Of a DNA stretch of 64,000 nucleotides, positions 14,701 to 25,900 are shown in pieces. The stretch covers positions 1-64,000 of the forward strand of contig JADNYV010000049.1 in NCBI GenBank assembly GCA_015501055.1, given 5' to 3'. The notes below the pieces were generated by a model that saw nothing but the letters and a program-made list of their open reading frames with translations, searched no databases and was not told where the DNA came from. The position numbers and the translations under genes were made by a program. This DNA is from Mucidula mucida. Its lineage: Eukaryota > Basidiomycota > Agaricomycetes > Agaricales > Physalacriaceae. Each line of letters opens with the position of its first letter. The first letter of the stretch is position 1.

Positions 14701-14881
14701 CGCGCAAGAAGAGCAGTGCAGCTAGTTCCAATGCGGGGATGCGAACGCGGAGTATGAACAATGCGAGCTTGTATGGGACCCTTGGGAGTCAGCGTGATGA
14801 TTCGGACTCTGATGCGGACTCGGGAGTGAGGAGGAGAAGGCATCGCATATACCAAAATCTAGGAGAGCGGGTGTCAAGTGA
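11791..14881 (+). CDS. Long disordered nuclear-type protein with ubiquitin-like N-terminus (two frame breaks)
   Basis: Starts MDNGGKRKRV. The first 90 or so residues, spliced from three exons, alternate beta-strand-like and helical stretches (RIVYHAHNRTFDRLFK, LSEMQDVVRKKLDLPVDATF, LSQLRGDTFVDLEDD, SVEVRISVSDPSQ). They resemble a ubiquitin-like or PB1-like fold such as the N-terminal domain of nucleolar Dnt1/Net1 proteins; this is a suggestion only. About 850 low-complexity residues follow, rich in Lys/Arg patches (KRRKLN, SRPKRRRAS), acidic runs and Ser-Pro sites, which suggests a nuclear, phosphorylated protein. The frame changes near 14530-14576 (to PPESGEDEEENE) and again near 14825-14835, where the alternative frame gives a natural ending (SHIPKSRRAGVK, TGA at 14879-14881). 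Without the second shift the ORF ends at 14903. Confidence 0.65.
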
Positions 14882-14903
14882 ACTTTTTGCTGTATTTTCT
14901 TGA

Positions 14904-15699
14904 TTTCTTGAATTGTATCGCTATCTTGTTGCTTTAGTTGTGTATAGCATTTTTTGGTAGACCACATTTGTACTATAGTCGTACTAGCTCAGCATAGGTT
15001 GTCTTGAAGGAGATTGGGTAACATAACAATATGATCTTTTTGTCAGATCTCGCCAATGTTTTCATAACGTTTACGCGTATGGGCGAACTTGGACTACTGT
15101 AGAGAGCCAAAAGTTTACATCATGTCAAGTACTGGACAGCCTTGGACTCGATAGGACCATCATGGTACGCCACTTACCGAATGGACAGTGCGTACTAGAC
15201 CTAGTCAGGACCTGCAGGTAGATCAATTGTGAACGAGCTTAGATCGAACGCTGAGACTAAGCGTTGAGTGACCATTTTGGGATGCACCGATCAATGTTGC
15301 CGATCGATCGCTCCTCAACCTCGACGCAACCCTATGAAAGTCGTCAACACACTTCTTCCATATTCTCTGTAATCTCATATCTTGCCGCACTCCTGTCGAT
15401 TCTCGTTTGCTCTCTTACTCAGATCGACCACGCGGGCAAGCGTGTCATCACTACTAAGTACAGCGACGCGTCAAGTGTCCTTGACTTCCAAGCTCGATGA
15501 TGCGCATCTGGAGTCACCTGTCGACCTCGTAGCTCTCAAATACCTTCATCCCGCGCATGATGTCGTCAGTAGACCACGAACGCGGAATAATCCTGATCTG
15601 TGCGCCGATACTAATATGTCTACACTGTCCGACATTCGTCCTATCCCGAAATTTCACCTCGACTATACTAGCCCCCCAAGAAGGAAGGACTTCCGCGAA
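14904..15699. other. Intergenic region upstream of the CBM1 gene
   Basis: No recognised coding sequence. Short frames at 15264-15700 have no domain and precede the signal peptide of the CBM1 protein, so they are most likely 5' leader and promoter. Confidence 0.5.
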
Positions 15700-16498
15700 A
15701 TGGCCTCAATAATAGTCTATCTCGGGCTTCTACTCTCTGCCACAGATCTCATAGCTGCTCAAGCTACCGCTTGGTCTCAATGTGGCGGTATCTGATGGTG
15801 TGCTCGCTCTCGTCGTAAAAAATTCGCATAATACTGATTCTATATAGGGCAGGTGCTACGACGTGCGTGGCAGGATACACATGCACCGAGAGCAGCGCCT
15901 GTGTGTCTTCTACTTCGATTATCTGCCTCAGTCTCTCAGTCGAACATCGCCTCCTACAGACTACTCCCAGTGCATACCATCTACCGCCACTGATGTCCCC
16001 TCGGGTGGTACTGCATCGGCCACATCGACGAGCCCAATGGCGACTGGATCCCAGATCCGCACCGTCCAAGATCCTGTATTTCATTACTACTTGCAGAATA
16101 TTGGTATGCTATATCCCAACTTTCAAAGCCGTGGGCAGGGTGATAATATCACAATTCAAGGTGGCGCTCCTAAACTCGGCCCAGAGTCTTCATCCGGATA
16201 CTTCACCATCGGTTCTATGATCACCTTGAATTCTGACGACGGCAGCTCCTTGTACCTCAATGTCAATACGAGCGCCACCACCTCATACAAACCGTTATCG
16301 TTGGACGCTACTGCCACAACGACAGATTGGGGATTGGAAGGAGACACCATCATCACCACGAATCCTCGTCAGCTCAATTTCATTGCTTGTCCAACGAGCA
16401 ATACTACAGTATACGACGTTTACTTACAAAATGGCAACGACACACCAGCGGGAACTACGTGTACACTCGTGACGATGCATTTACCGTGCTTATGTTGA
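15700..16498 (+). CDS. Secreted CBM1-containing protein with in-frame TGA
   Basis: The start MASIIVYLGLLLSATDLIAAQ is a signal peptide. A type-1 carbohydrate-binding module follows, spread over three exons: WSQCGGI, then W-A-GATTCVAGYTCTESSA, then YYSQCIP. All four cysteines and the aromatic residues for binding cellulose are there. The codon that should encode Gly in the CGGIG motif reads TGA (15793-15795), one base from GGA. A Ser/Thr-rich linker leads to a C-terminal domain of about 120 residues (YYLQN, SSGYFTIGSMITL, LYLNVNTSATTSY, QLNFIACPTSN) with paired cysteines and no known catalytic motif. I do not recognise an enzyme; such CBM1-plus-unknown-domain proteins occur in wood-decay fungi. 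It is either a recently inactivated gene or a sequencing error. Confidence 0.75.
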
Positions 16499-16628
16499 TG
16501 TAAGAAGTATGGAGACAGTAGTTCGGTATATTGGTAGTTGCCAGACGCGAGGCACCCCTTCTACAACATTATTCCGCGTGGTCCGTCGTAAGTTACATTG
16601 AATATACAAGCCATTTCCCTCCCGTAAA

Positions 16629-19600
16629 TTACCTTAGAAAGTCCGGTTCATCAATAAAGATGTCGTCAACATTGTTCCATGTAGCAGGTTTGCCTTGTTG
16701 TCTTTCTCTCCACACCCTCTCCCGTTCCAACCAATACTCCAAGTTGTCTTCGATGATAGACGGAGCCCAAACCCGATCACCCGTATCTCCATCCGTTTCT
16801 GCCTGGAACCATCTCGGTCTGTGTGGCGGTAGTTCCCCTTCCTCTCGCGCCCGTCGTAAAGCTCGTTGTTTTTCTTCCTGCTCCTGCTTCAGCCCGTTCG
16901 CAATGTCGTATTTCCCCAGCTCGAATGAGCGCTGATCTGGGCGCAAGCGGCAGTCTGTCGGACAGATGTAAGGTTTGAGTGTATCCTTGGGACAGTCGTT
17001 CAATGAGATCGCGAAAGGCGTTAAGTTGAAAGGCGAGCCTTCTGGCTTCTCGGAATTGCGCCACAGTAAGATGTGTTCACGGCCAGGAGAGACGGGTCCA
17101 CTCTGTGCGAGGACGTCAGGAAGCAGAGTGCCATGTCCAACTCCCACTTCACGTGCTACAAGTTGCGAGTTCCAACGACCCGCAATTTCGTAGCGTGTGG
17201 TTCCTTCAGAGTCGATAACAACACCCGAGATTTCGAAAGCGTCCTTCCCTCTCCAACCCCGCGGCTTGAAGGTCAAAACACATCGGTCTCCAGTTCGGTG
17301 ATTGACGACCTACAAAGCGAGATTATTCAGATGCAAAAGACAGAGTATAGATCAATGCATACATTCATATCGCCGTAATGGTCGATGGTCGGTGAACCCA
17401 GAATAAAACCAGATATATTAGTCGTGACCTTCTTCCAGCTGTAATGTTCGATTACTTTGCCGGCTTGCGTTTTGCCTCTGGCTTTAGGATAACTAGGTCC
17501 GAGTTCGGGCGATAAAGCCAATTCCGCATGAGCGACGCCAGTTGGACGGATCTCAAAGGACTTTCCCATAAACTTGTTTTGGGCATCAACCTAAACGCGT
17601 TTGTTTCAGATCATCTCACAGATGCAAGGGCGCCCATACCTCGCCAAAGTAATGCCAATAAGGAGACTCGGCATAACAAGCAGATATCGGAGGATGATGG
17701 CTAACTTGCTCCGACATATATCGGTACTCCTTGTCGAACCGAACGTATTCAAATGTTTCGCTCTGAAATGGGAGTCAGCTACACAGTACAGGTGGAAAAG
17801 AGCATGAATACCAGCATGGGGTTGAACGGTTTGGCGATTCTTCCGATAGTAGACGAGTAATTCGACATTGCAAAGGCGGCAACGTAAGCAATGCGTAGTA
17901 GAGGATCTTCTTGGCGCGCCGCTACGTCAACTGCGACAAGGTTGAGAATATAAATCATGAGATGAGATACAACTTACGACACTCAGAAAATTCCATATCT
18001 TCAGCCTGTCGTGGAGGTGAGCTCAAGGAGTACACCTAGAATGGTCACACATACCATGCGCTGGAGCATACTCGTGGGCTCGTTGAATGACACAGGGAAA
18101 CTGATCTTCGTCAAGTCCTTCCCGATGCTATTCTTTAGCACCGACCACAAACTCTGATTTGGTCTCTCGTCGGTCAGATCGAGGGTCTGTCGGAGATGTT
18201 TGTAGCCTTCGTAGGGGAGTGTAAGGTCGGGGTCAGGAAGAGCAGACTCGGTGTGGATTGGACTCCTCAGAGATTCCGGGATGACTAAATTGGGTATGTT
18301 GTTGGCTTCGATGGCATCAAAAAACTCATCATCCTCGTCAGTGTCAAAATCGTCTTCCTCGGGGGTTTTCGCGGCGGGTGTGATGGTCGTCTGGGTGTCA
18401 GTTCGTAATCCCATGGTGGGTGTACCGACGGGAAGTGAAGGAGCCGTAAATATCTCGGAGAGGCTTGCATTTTCTTCCTTTACAACGGCCTCCTTCGGCA
18501 CGCCCAGCACCGATCGCCGTTGTTTGACTGTCCCGTCGCCGTTGAGTGTGTCAAAGAAACGACTTCCGCGCTTCCGACTTCTCGTTCGCAGTTCGTTCTC
18601 GAGATTCTCCCCCTCCTGCACAACTGTGGCAAAGCTTTCTTCCCACATCGTCGATTTGTCCCGTTCCCTTTGCAATTGCTTCGTGTACCAATCTTCTCGT
18701 GTCTTGACCATTTGCACGTACTCATTGAGCATTCCCTGAACTACTGCGAAAGAGTCTTTGACAGCGTTACGCAAGTCTTTCGTGCGTTGCGGAGCATCGT
18801 CGGGTATGGTGAGATTGGATATCAATTGAGACGTCAATTCCATCTGAGCGGAGGTGGAGTTGCCATGAAGCTCGAAGCTAGAGTCAAAAGGAGGCGTCTT
18901 TGATAGCGACTCCGATGAGGAAGATCTGTCTCCTTCATCGCTTCTTCTATCGTCCTGCGTGCTGCCGTTAGGGCTTGCTCGGCGCGAGCTGACCATTGAT
19001 TCGACTTCGCTTCCATGACCGGTGCTACTATTGGTCTTGTGTTTCTCTCGCCGAGTGTGAAAAGATGATGCTGTGACAGTCTTGAAGGCTGCGCCACTGG
19101 TGTCACTTTCCGTACTCTTTCGTCCTTCTGGTTCGCGCTTGTGCCACTCTATGCTTTTTGAAATGGCTTGTGTCCATCGAGAGGCCTCTACGGGATGATT
19201 GGCTTTGATATACCACTTTTGTATTCCCGAAGTGTGACCGCGCGATGGTGTCGACCACACGTCGAACTTATGGCGATCGGTAGCTGAGATCTTAAGGATA
19301 GCGGTCTTCATAGCTATTGAACCACGACTGGCCACTTGTTCGTCTTCTTGATGGCGATAATCTGCTAGACAGTAAGCGAATGATGTGATGGAACGAACAG
19401 TGGCGCACATGAAAGCACTCCATTTTCCAATATGAACCAACGCGGTTGATGTCCTTTCGCAACATTGACAAACTTGTTCAAATATCCTCTGAGAACGGGA
19501 GGTTCCGCTGCGGGAGCTGGCGATTGGATTAGGGAGCTGTCGTGATTTGCGACTGTAGGGTATGAGTAGACGCTAAATTAAAGAAAGGTTGGAACTAACA

Positions 19601-20567
19601 TTGCCGTAAAAAGACGCGAACACGATCATCTTTTCCGGTGCCTTCATAAGCGACCTTGCCCCTGCGGTTGCGTACAAAGACATCAGCGCCGGCACGAACT
19701 GCGAGCTCGATGAGCCGCAGATCCTTGCGTCGCGCAGCCTCGTGGAGTAAAGAGGTTCCGGAGTCGTCATCAAGGTAAGAAAGATTGATGAATCGTACAC
19801 GAGGCGATTCAAGAAGACCCAAGAGGGCAGAGGAGGGCAGCGTGTTGAGAGGAGAAGGATATAGCTGCGGAGAAGTGAACGATACGAAGCGTTGAGGAAG
19901 GCGCGAGAGTCTACCAAAGGCGTAAAACAAATGTTTAATATGTATGATGTAATTCACCTTCAATGACACGAACAACCTCCCTGCCTTTGGCAACGTCAGT
20001 ACAGCTTTTGCCATTAGCGTCAAGGAGACTGTCGTCGATGGCCTCTTGGTCGAGCAATAAACTGACGATATCAATGCGGCCCAGCGACGCGGCGAGATGC
20101 AGTGCAGTTGTTCCAGAGCCAGGCGGATGGATGCCATTAGGAGAAATGGCCCTGTGAGACAGTAGCAGAGCCACGGTCGAGGCTATCGCGCCAGTCAATA
20201 TCGCCCTTTGTCGAACGACACAAACACGCACCAGAAGCACATCGTATAGCGAGATGCAGCGCGGCCGAGCCCGTGTCTAATATTCCCTCCGACGATTTGC
20301 GCTTGTCTTTGCCGATTTCGGCCAGGAAAGGATGTATAACGGCGGGGTCGCCTATGCAGTCGTCAGTGGTATTCAAGGCGGGGAACAAGAGCAGGCAGAC
20401 CGCTTCGTAGGGCCGACAGTAGCTTGACCTGATATAAGGGTTCGTCAACATCTGCAACCATCCCATAAGCAGCAAGTCCGGAAATTATATAAACGAGACA
20501 AACTGTTGCTGCTCGATGTGCTAGCCGAAGATGAATGGGGCATCTTGAACGACGATGGGGACGACAT
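16629..20567 (-). CDS. OSH1: Oxysterol-binding protein, Osh1 type (ankyrin-PH-FFAT-ORD)
   Basis: Lipid-transfer protein of membrane contact sites, exchanging sterol for PI4P. The start [13 protein letters not shown] is followed by ankyrin repeats ([50 protein letters not shown]), a PH domain (HIGKWSAF to [14 protein letters not shown]), a Ser-rich linker with a coiled-coil-like segment, and a canonical FFAT motif EFFDAIE in an acidic setting (18307-18327) for binding VAP in the ER membrane. The C-terminal ORD holds the hallmark [19 protein letters not shown]-like (here KPFNPML then SETFEYVR), and the closing [21 protein letters not shown]. Full architecture of yeast Osh1/Swh1; about ten exons, no break seen. 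It shares an 89-bp promoter interval with the divergent hydrolase gene. Confidence 0.93.
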
Positions 20568-20656
20568 GGCGCCCCTCTGTGAGTCGCGTAATGGTTGAGA
20601 GGAGGAAGGAACGTCAATTGAGGTCTTTCCAAAAAGGGAAATGACCCACCTCGATC
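20568..20656. promoter_or_regulatory. 89-bp interval between divergent start codons
   Basis: The OSH1 ATG (20565-20567, minus) and the S12 hydrolase ATG (20657, plus) are 89 bp apart. Both 5' leaders and at least the core promoters must lie here or extend into the neighbouring genes. Confidence 0.55.
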
Positions 20657-22674
20657 ATGCTTCTTCATCTTACATTTCTGTATGGCTTGGTGTCCTTGAC
20701 ATATGCCTACCAACTGCAGGCTCCGCTCTCCTTGCCCTCAAAGAACATCTTGACACCAGAGATAGACGCTTTTGTGAACAAACTGATTGCAGATTGGAAT
20801 TCGACAGGCTTATCAGTCGCCGTAGTTCGTAAGGATCCCTCTGTCCCCGACGGTTGGCGACGCGAATTCGGGTCGTATGGCATCGCTAACGGCAATGGCT
20901 CACCGGTGACTCCCGATACCATGTACGCTATCGCGTCAAATAGCAAACTCTTTCTCGCGCTTTCCGTTGGCCTTATCATCAACAACGACTCGCTCGCAGA
21001 CGCACGAGGTGAACGGATTGACTGGACTACAAAGGCCAGAGCTCTTATTCCTGAATGGGGTCTCATGGACGAAGACATGCACCGTGGTGTCAACATTCAG
21101 GACATGCTTTCCCATCGCACTGGAATGCCCCGACACGACTTTTCAGGTATGGTGCGCGATGGCGGCGTCCCCGAAATGGTAATGAACTCTCATTTCCATC
21201 AACCTAAACTCAAGAGCATTTCATACAGATCTCGACTTTACGCCACCTCCGTCCCTCGGCCGAGTTTCGCCAGACCTTTCAGTACAACAACCTCATGTAC
21301 GAGACACTATCGTATCTTCCCTCCCTGCTCCTCAACCAGACGTATGAATCGTACATTCACGAGCACATCTTTGCCCCGCTCGGCATGACTTCTTCGACGT
21401 ATTCTGTCGCAGAAGCAGAGCATTCTGGACACATGGCCGATGGCTTCCACAGAGATATGCGCGACACGACCATGGGCAAAAATGGCACTCTCACTGCCAC
21501 GGTTCCCTACTTCCAACGGCCCGGCGAAGAATCTATCTGGGCTGGAGCAGGTGGTGTACTCAGTTCGGCACGCGATTTGGTAAGTCGCGTCGAGGCAACG
21601 TTCATCGTGTCTGATCACGTCGCAACCGCAGGCAACATGGGTCTCAATGTTATTGAATGAAGGCCGTCACCCGACCACCAATGAGACGGTTATACCGGCA
21701 CACGTCGTAGACCACGTTGCACAGGGACTGACGGTGTCTGCGCCCAAAGCTTCATATCCGGAACTGGTGTGTCGCATTCCATCAACGGGCGTACCGCATG
21801 TCTGATTCCCTCCTTCCCAAAGAGTCCCAAGGTGTATGGATGCGGGCAATGGAGATACACCTACCAAGGACACGAAATCATCGAACACGGCGGCCATAAC
21901 CCTGGTTTCCTCACCCAGGTTGCGCGATTTCCAAACGACAACCTTGGCCTCGTGCTTTTGTCAAACGACGAAGATGCTTACGGCCTCTACGACGCCGTCA
22001 AATGGAGAATAGTCGAAGGCGTTCTTGCATTGCCCCATATTGACTGGGATAGCAGGTCTGTGGGCTTCACGGTGTGAAAATCGCGCCGCAATATTAATTA
22101 TTTTCTTCTCAGGTTCCGCAAAGAAAACGCCGATTCTGTCACCGAAGCAAAGCGGAAAGCTGTGTCACGTCCAAAAACCCCCCAGCCACCCAGTTCACCC
22201 TTCACCGACATGCAAGGGACGTTTTCTCATTCAACATATGGATCATTTTCTCCATGTTATGTTCAGGATCCGACCACGCTTCTTTCGTCACGCTGTCAAT
22301 CACTACTTGAGCATCCGGTGTCTCAACGTCTTTTGACCGATATTAATGACAATGTTCCCACTCTTCTTGTCCCATTCAAGCGAACTTTCACCACGCACAT
22401 TCTATTGCGCCACTTTGATCGGAATTTGTTCAACGCATCCATGATCTGGTCAAACTACGGTGTTCGTAAAGCAGAGGGGCACACAGGTGCGGAGGGTGAT
22501 CTCCTGGTGGGTATGGATGATCGTTTCGAGGTTGAATGGGTCGAAGATTCTGTCGGCCTAGGCTGGGCTTTCAAGGGTAACTTCTGGGGTAAGCAAGGAG
22601 ATGATGCGCAGTCACCAGGTGGTGTGGGGCGATCTAGTGCGGAAGTATGGTTTGATCTGGTGGACAACTTGTGA
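20657..22674 (+). CDS. Secreted beta-lactamase-like serine hydrolase (S12 family)
   Basis: The start MLLHLTFLYGLVSLTYAY is a signal peptide. The penicillin-binding/beta-lactamase fold motifs are in order: the SxxK nucleophile in IASNSKLFLALSVG, the YxN-type motif QYNNLMYE after the second intron, and a KTG-equivalent HGG in IIEHGGHNPGF. Other family landmarks are DMLSHRTGMPRHD, FAPLGMTSSTY and SIWAGAGGVLSSARDL. After the catalytic domain, the last exon encodes about 190 extra residues, including LLVPFKRTFTTHILLRHFD and a Gly-rich end that finishes WFDLVDNL. This is the lipocalin-like C-terminal region seen in some fungal members. Six or so exons join in frame. Fungal S12 proteins act as peptidases or esterases, and the natural substrate is unknown. 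Confidence 0.88.
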
Positions 22675-22992
22675 ACAGCATGCACACCCCGAGTTTGTTC
22701 ATCAGCCTCAGTACCATGCACCCATGATACTACCTGTTAGCCAATGACAACACGTATTTCGGCGTATGGTTGATGCAAAACATGAACTGAAAGGAGCTTT
22801 ATGAAAGACCGCGATGGTGGCGTGGCGCTTCCCTTATGTCAGACGATTAATCTTTTCGACAAGAATACAACTATAAAACGCGAGAGAAGGAATGATATAT
22901 ATATAATCCACATGGTATCAGTAGTATAGGTAGCAATAGTAAATAGATAGGAATTCAAACATAAAAAAGTACGCATACATCATTGGCACATA
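22675..22992. other. Convergent 3' intergenic region
   Basis: Convergent interval between the S12 hydrolase and the Sec7 gene. It is AT-rich, with a short TA run near 22896-22905, and no coding sequence is seen. Confidence 0.5.
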
Positions 22993-25900
22993 TCAGTCAT
23001 CCTCGTCATCTCCTCCGCTGGCTAGCTCCCGGCGGTGAGCTTTGAGCGTCAGGTGTTCCGGGCCTGGTGTTGAAGGTTCGTCATCCTCTTCAATCGTTTC
23101 CTCATTCGGCCCTTTCCATTTACTCGCTGTCTCTTCCGTAGAGTTTCCTCCGTTCAGAGCCCGCTCTAAGGCTGACAAGATGACTGAGTATCGACAGCAA
23201 TCGGTAAACAAATGACCGAACCTTTTTCGCCACGCTTCTTGAGTCGCAAGGTCATAGCAGCTTGTAGCGAATCTATATACAAGTCATACTTCACAATCTC
23301 TGTCAAGAGGTATTGCGATTTCTTCTCAAAGTTGCTTTGGGCTTTCATCCAATTGGCTGAGCGAGGTTGATACTACCAGACGCGATTCGATTAACATGCA
23401 GTAGGCCTGACAGAAAGTCTTACCAGGGCTTGCATCGGTTGCTGCAATTCGTTGTGTTTCTGTAGATCGTGCTTGAGAGTCGCGACATGTTTCCGAAGTG
23501 CTTCCATCTGCGCCTCTTCGTCATGGTCGCTTGACACTCCTGGAGGTAAAGGCGGTTTCCAGTCGTTAATGTAGACCCTGTCGTTCCAAGGCGTACGAGT
23601 CGCACGAACAGTCGCGGCACCGTCGCGCCATCCAAATCTACTATGAGAGCTTCGGCCGCTCATGATACTCATAGAATCGTCCTTGGTAGACTCTGAATCC
23701 GACTGCGAGCGCTGATGTACGGGATCCTCCACTCGATTCCAACCGTACTCCATGTTGGAAACGCCACCAGCAAGCGGCTCCTTACTAGTCCGCGCAGCCC
23801 AGTAGTTGCAGGTTGACACCCACTCGTTCACGAGCTCCTCAGTACCGGCTTGGAAGAAATATACACCGCCGTGGGACAAAGTCAAAACCATACAATGTGG
23901 CCGTTGTCTGTTATAGCCGGGAGGAGGTAGAGCATGTGCCAGAGAATGCGTGAGTTGAACCGATCCCACAGAGTTAGCATTGGCCTTAGATGTCGATGAG
24001 TCATCACAATGGTTCAAGGGCAAGCCAGGACTTACCAGCCAGTTACCACCACCCATAGCACCAGAACTCCCTGAACCGTGTTCACCGAATGTGAACATGC
24101 TCAGTTCGCCACGCTGGATGACAACAAAGACATCCAGCCAAGATTTGTCCTTCGCCCTCTTACTTGCCGCCTCCCAATACTGCTTCCTACAGAGCATACC
24201 TTCCTTTGCCCAAGGAGCCCCAAGGAGGGCTAACTCCTCATCGGATATGCTAATCGTTGTCGAATCTGAGTGTTCCGAATGTACGCTTTGGCTATCGTCT
24301 TCTTTCGCTTCCCGAATAATCGTATGCGAGAGATTGTGAGCAAACCCTAGGGTCGGAGCAAGGAACGACGAACTAGAGCCGTACACGTCGTGAGTCGATG
24401 TGGCGAAACTAGGAGAAGGGCTGACACGCCCATCAATGCTGCTATTGCTGCTATATGGACTGGCACCATTTTGGTTGAGGATAGACTGTAAACCGCGGAT
24501 GCTTCCTCTCTTCAGAGTTGCCAAGCGATCGGGAGGGCCCCGTAAGCTTCGATTTCTGAGCATCGACGAGGATCCTGGTGTTAAAGATGACATAGATGAA
24601 CGGCCGCTCAAAGGCTGCAATATCTGGCTGCTCTTGATGGCATTGTACATGTCCTGTGTGAATACAGTCAGGTGACATTGAATGCAGTCACGGAGACAGG
24701 TCCCGACCTTCAACAAGTTTTCCATTTCGATTTCCCACGGCCGACCGTAGCTATTGATGCTGGATATCGAGGATTTGAGATCTTGACTAGAGGGTTCTGT
24801 TGGCGCATCACTGGACATCGTGACTGTGCTGGCAAAAGAGAAAGCAGGCGAAGACAAAATGGTCTCCTTGGAAATGCTATTCCAACTAGTGATGCTGTCG
24901 CTTCGTTTCGAACGATATCGGCTCTCGGTATGCGTTGACTCTGAACCACCATTGTGCAAACTGCTCGAATCCGCAGTCGAGTCAGACGCTTCTGAAGGGG
25001 TCGGCTCCAGTTGTGTCTGAATGGCCGTCAGCGTGTTTCGAACGAACTGACTCTTCGACATTCGTGTTGTTAGATCGGCGACATGAAGATCGGTGTTGAG
25101 GAGTAAGAGAGAGTAAGAAACGGCATGCACAATATCTGAGCGAAGATAAGCGAGGTCTCTGCACATGTTGATAATACGCACTGGCAGAGCCAAACACTGA
25201 GGTCGGATTGCAATCCCAATAACGTCGACTAAATTCCGCGAGGATACGGTCGACCTGTTGAGTTTCACCCTTCAGGTATAACTTGGAGCACAGGCGCCTG
25301 CAACAAGTAAGCAAGACGTATCGAATAAGGTTCTTTGGGGAAATTACCTGAAGGCTAGATCGAGTCGAAGGTTGGAAAAGTCAAAGAAGTCAACGTAATG
25401 CTGCAGAGTTGCCTTGTTGATGGCACCGCTGAAAATATTCAATAACGACAGAAAAGACGTGATATCCTCAAACGACTTACGTTCCACCAAGCCACTCCGC
25501 AATCTTCTCCTTTGCCAGAAATTCTTCGTCTTCAGACCAGCATCGTTGCGCAAGTTCTTTGGCTCTTGCGTCGGGATCTTCATCGTTTTCGCCACGCGAA
25601 GGACTGGAGGACGGAAACCTTTTGAGAGTTATGTCGCGTACAGTCAAGTCTTGTGGTGAGGTGGTGAGCGGAGGCGTTGGGACTACGACGGGAGTAAGTT
25701 TTCACACCAAAAATGCGGGAGGGATCGCTTACGCTTGCGAATCACGCCGAGGTCTTGTTGTGAGGCGCTTGGAGGTATGGGAACTGCGATGCCGATTCGG
25801 TCTTCAATGAATACGTCAGAAATAAACACTTACGCCTGCGAGGACCATCACCGTTTGTAAGGGGAATAAGCGATGGCTCAGAACTTGACGCCGTTGAACG

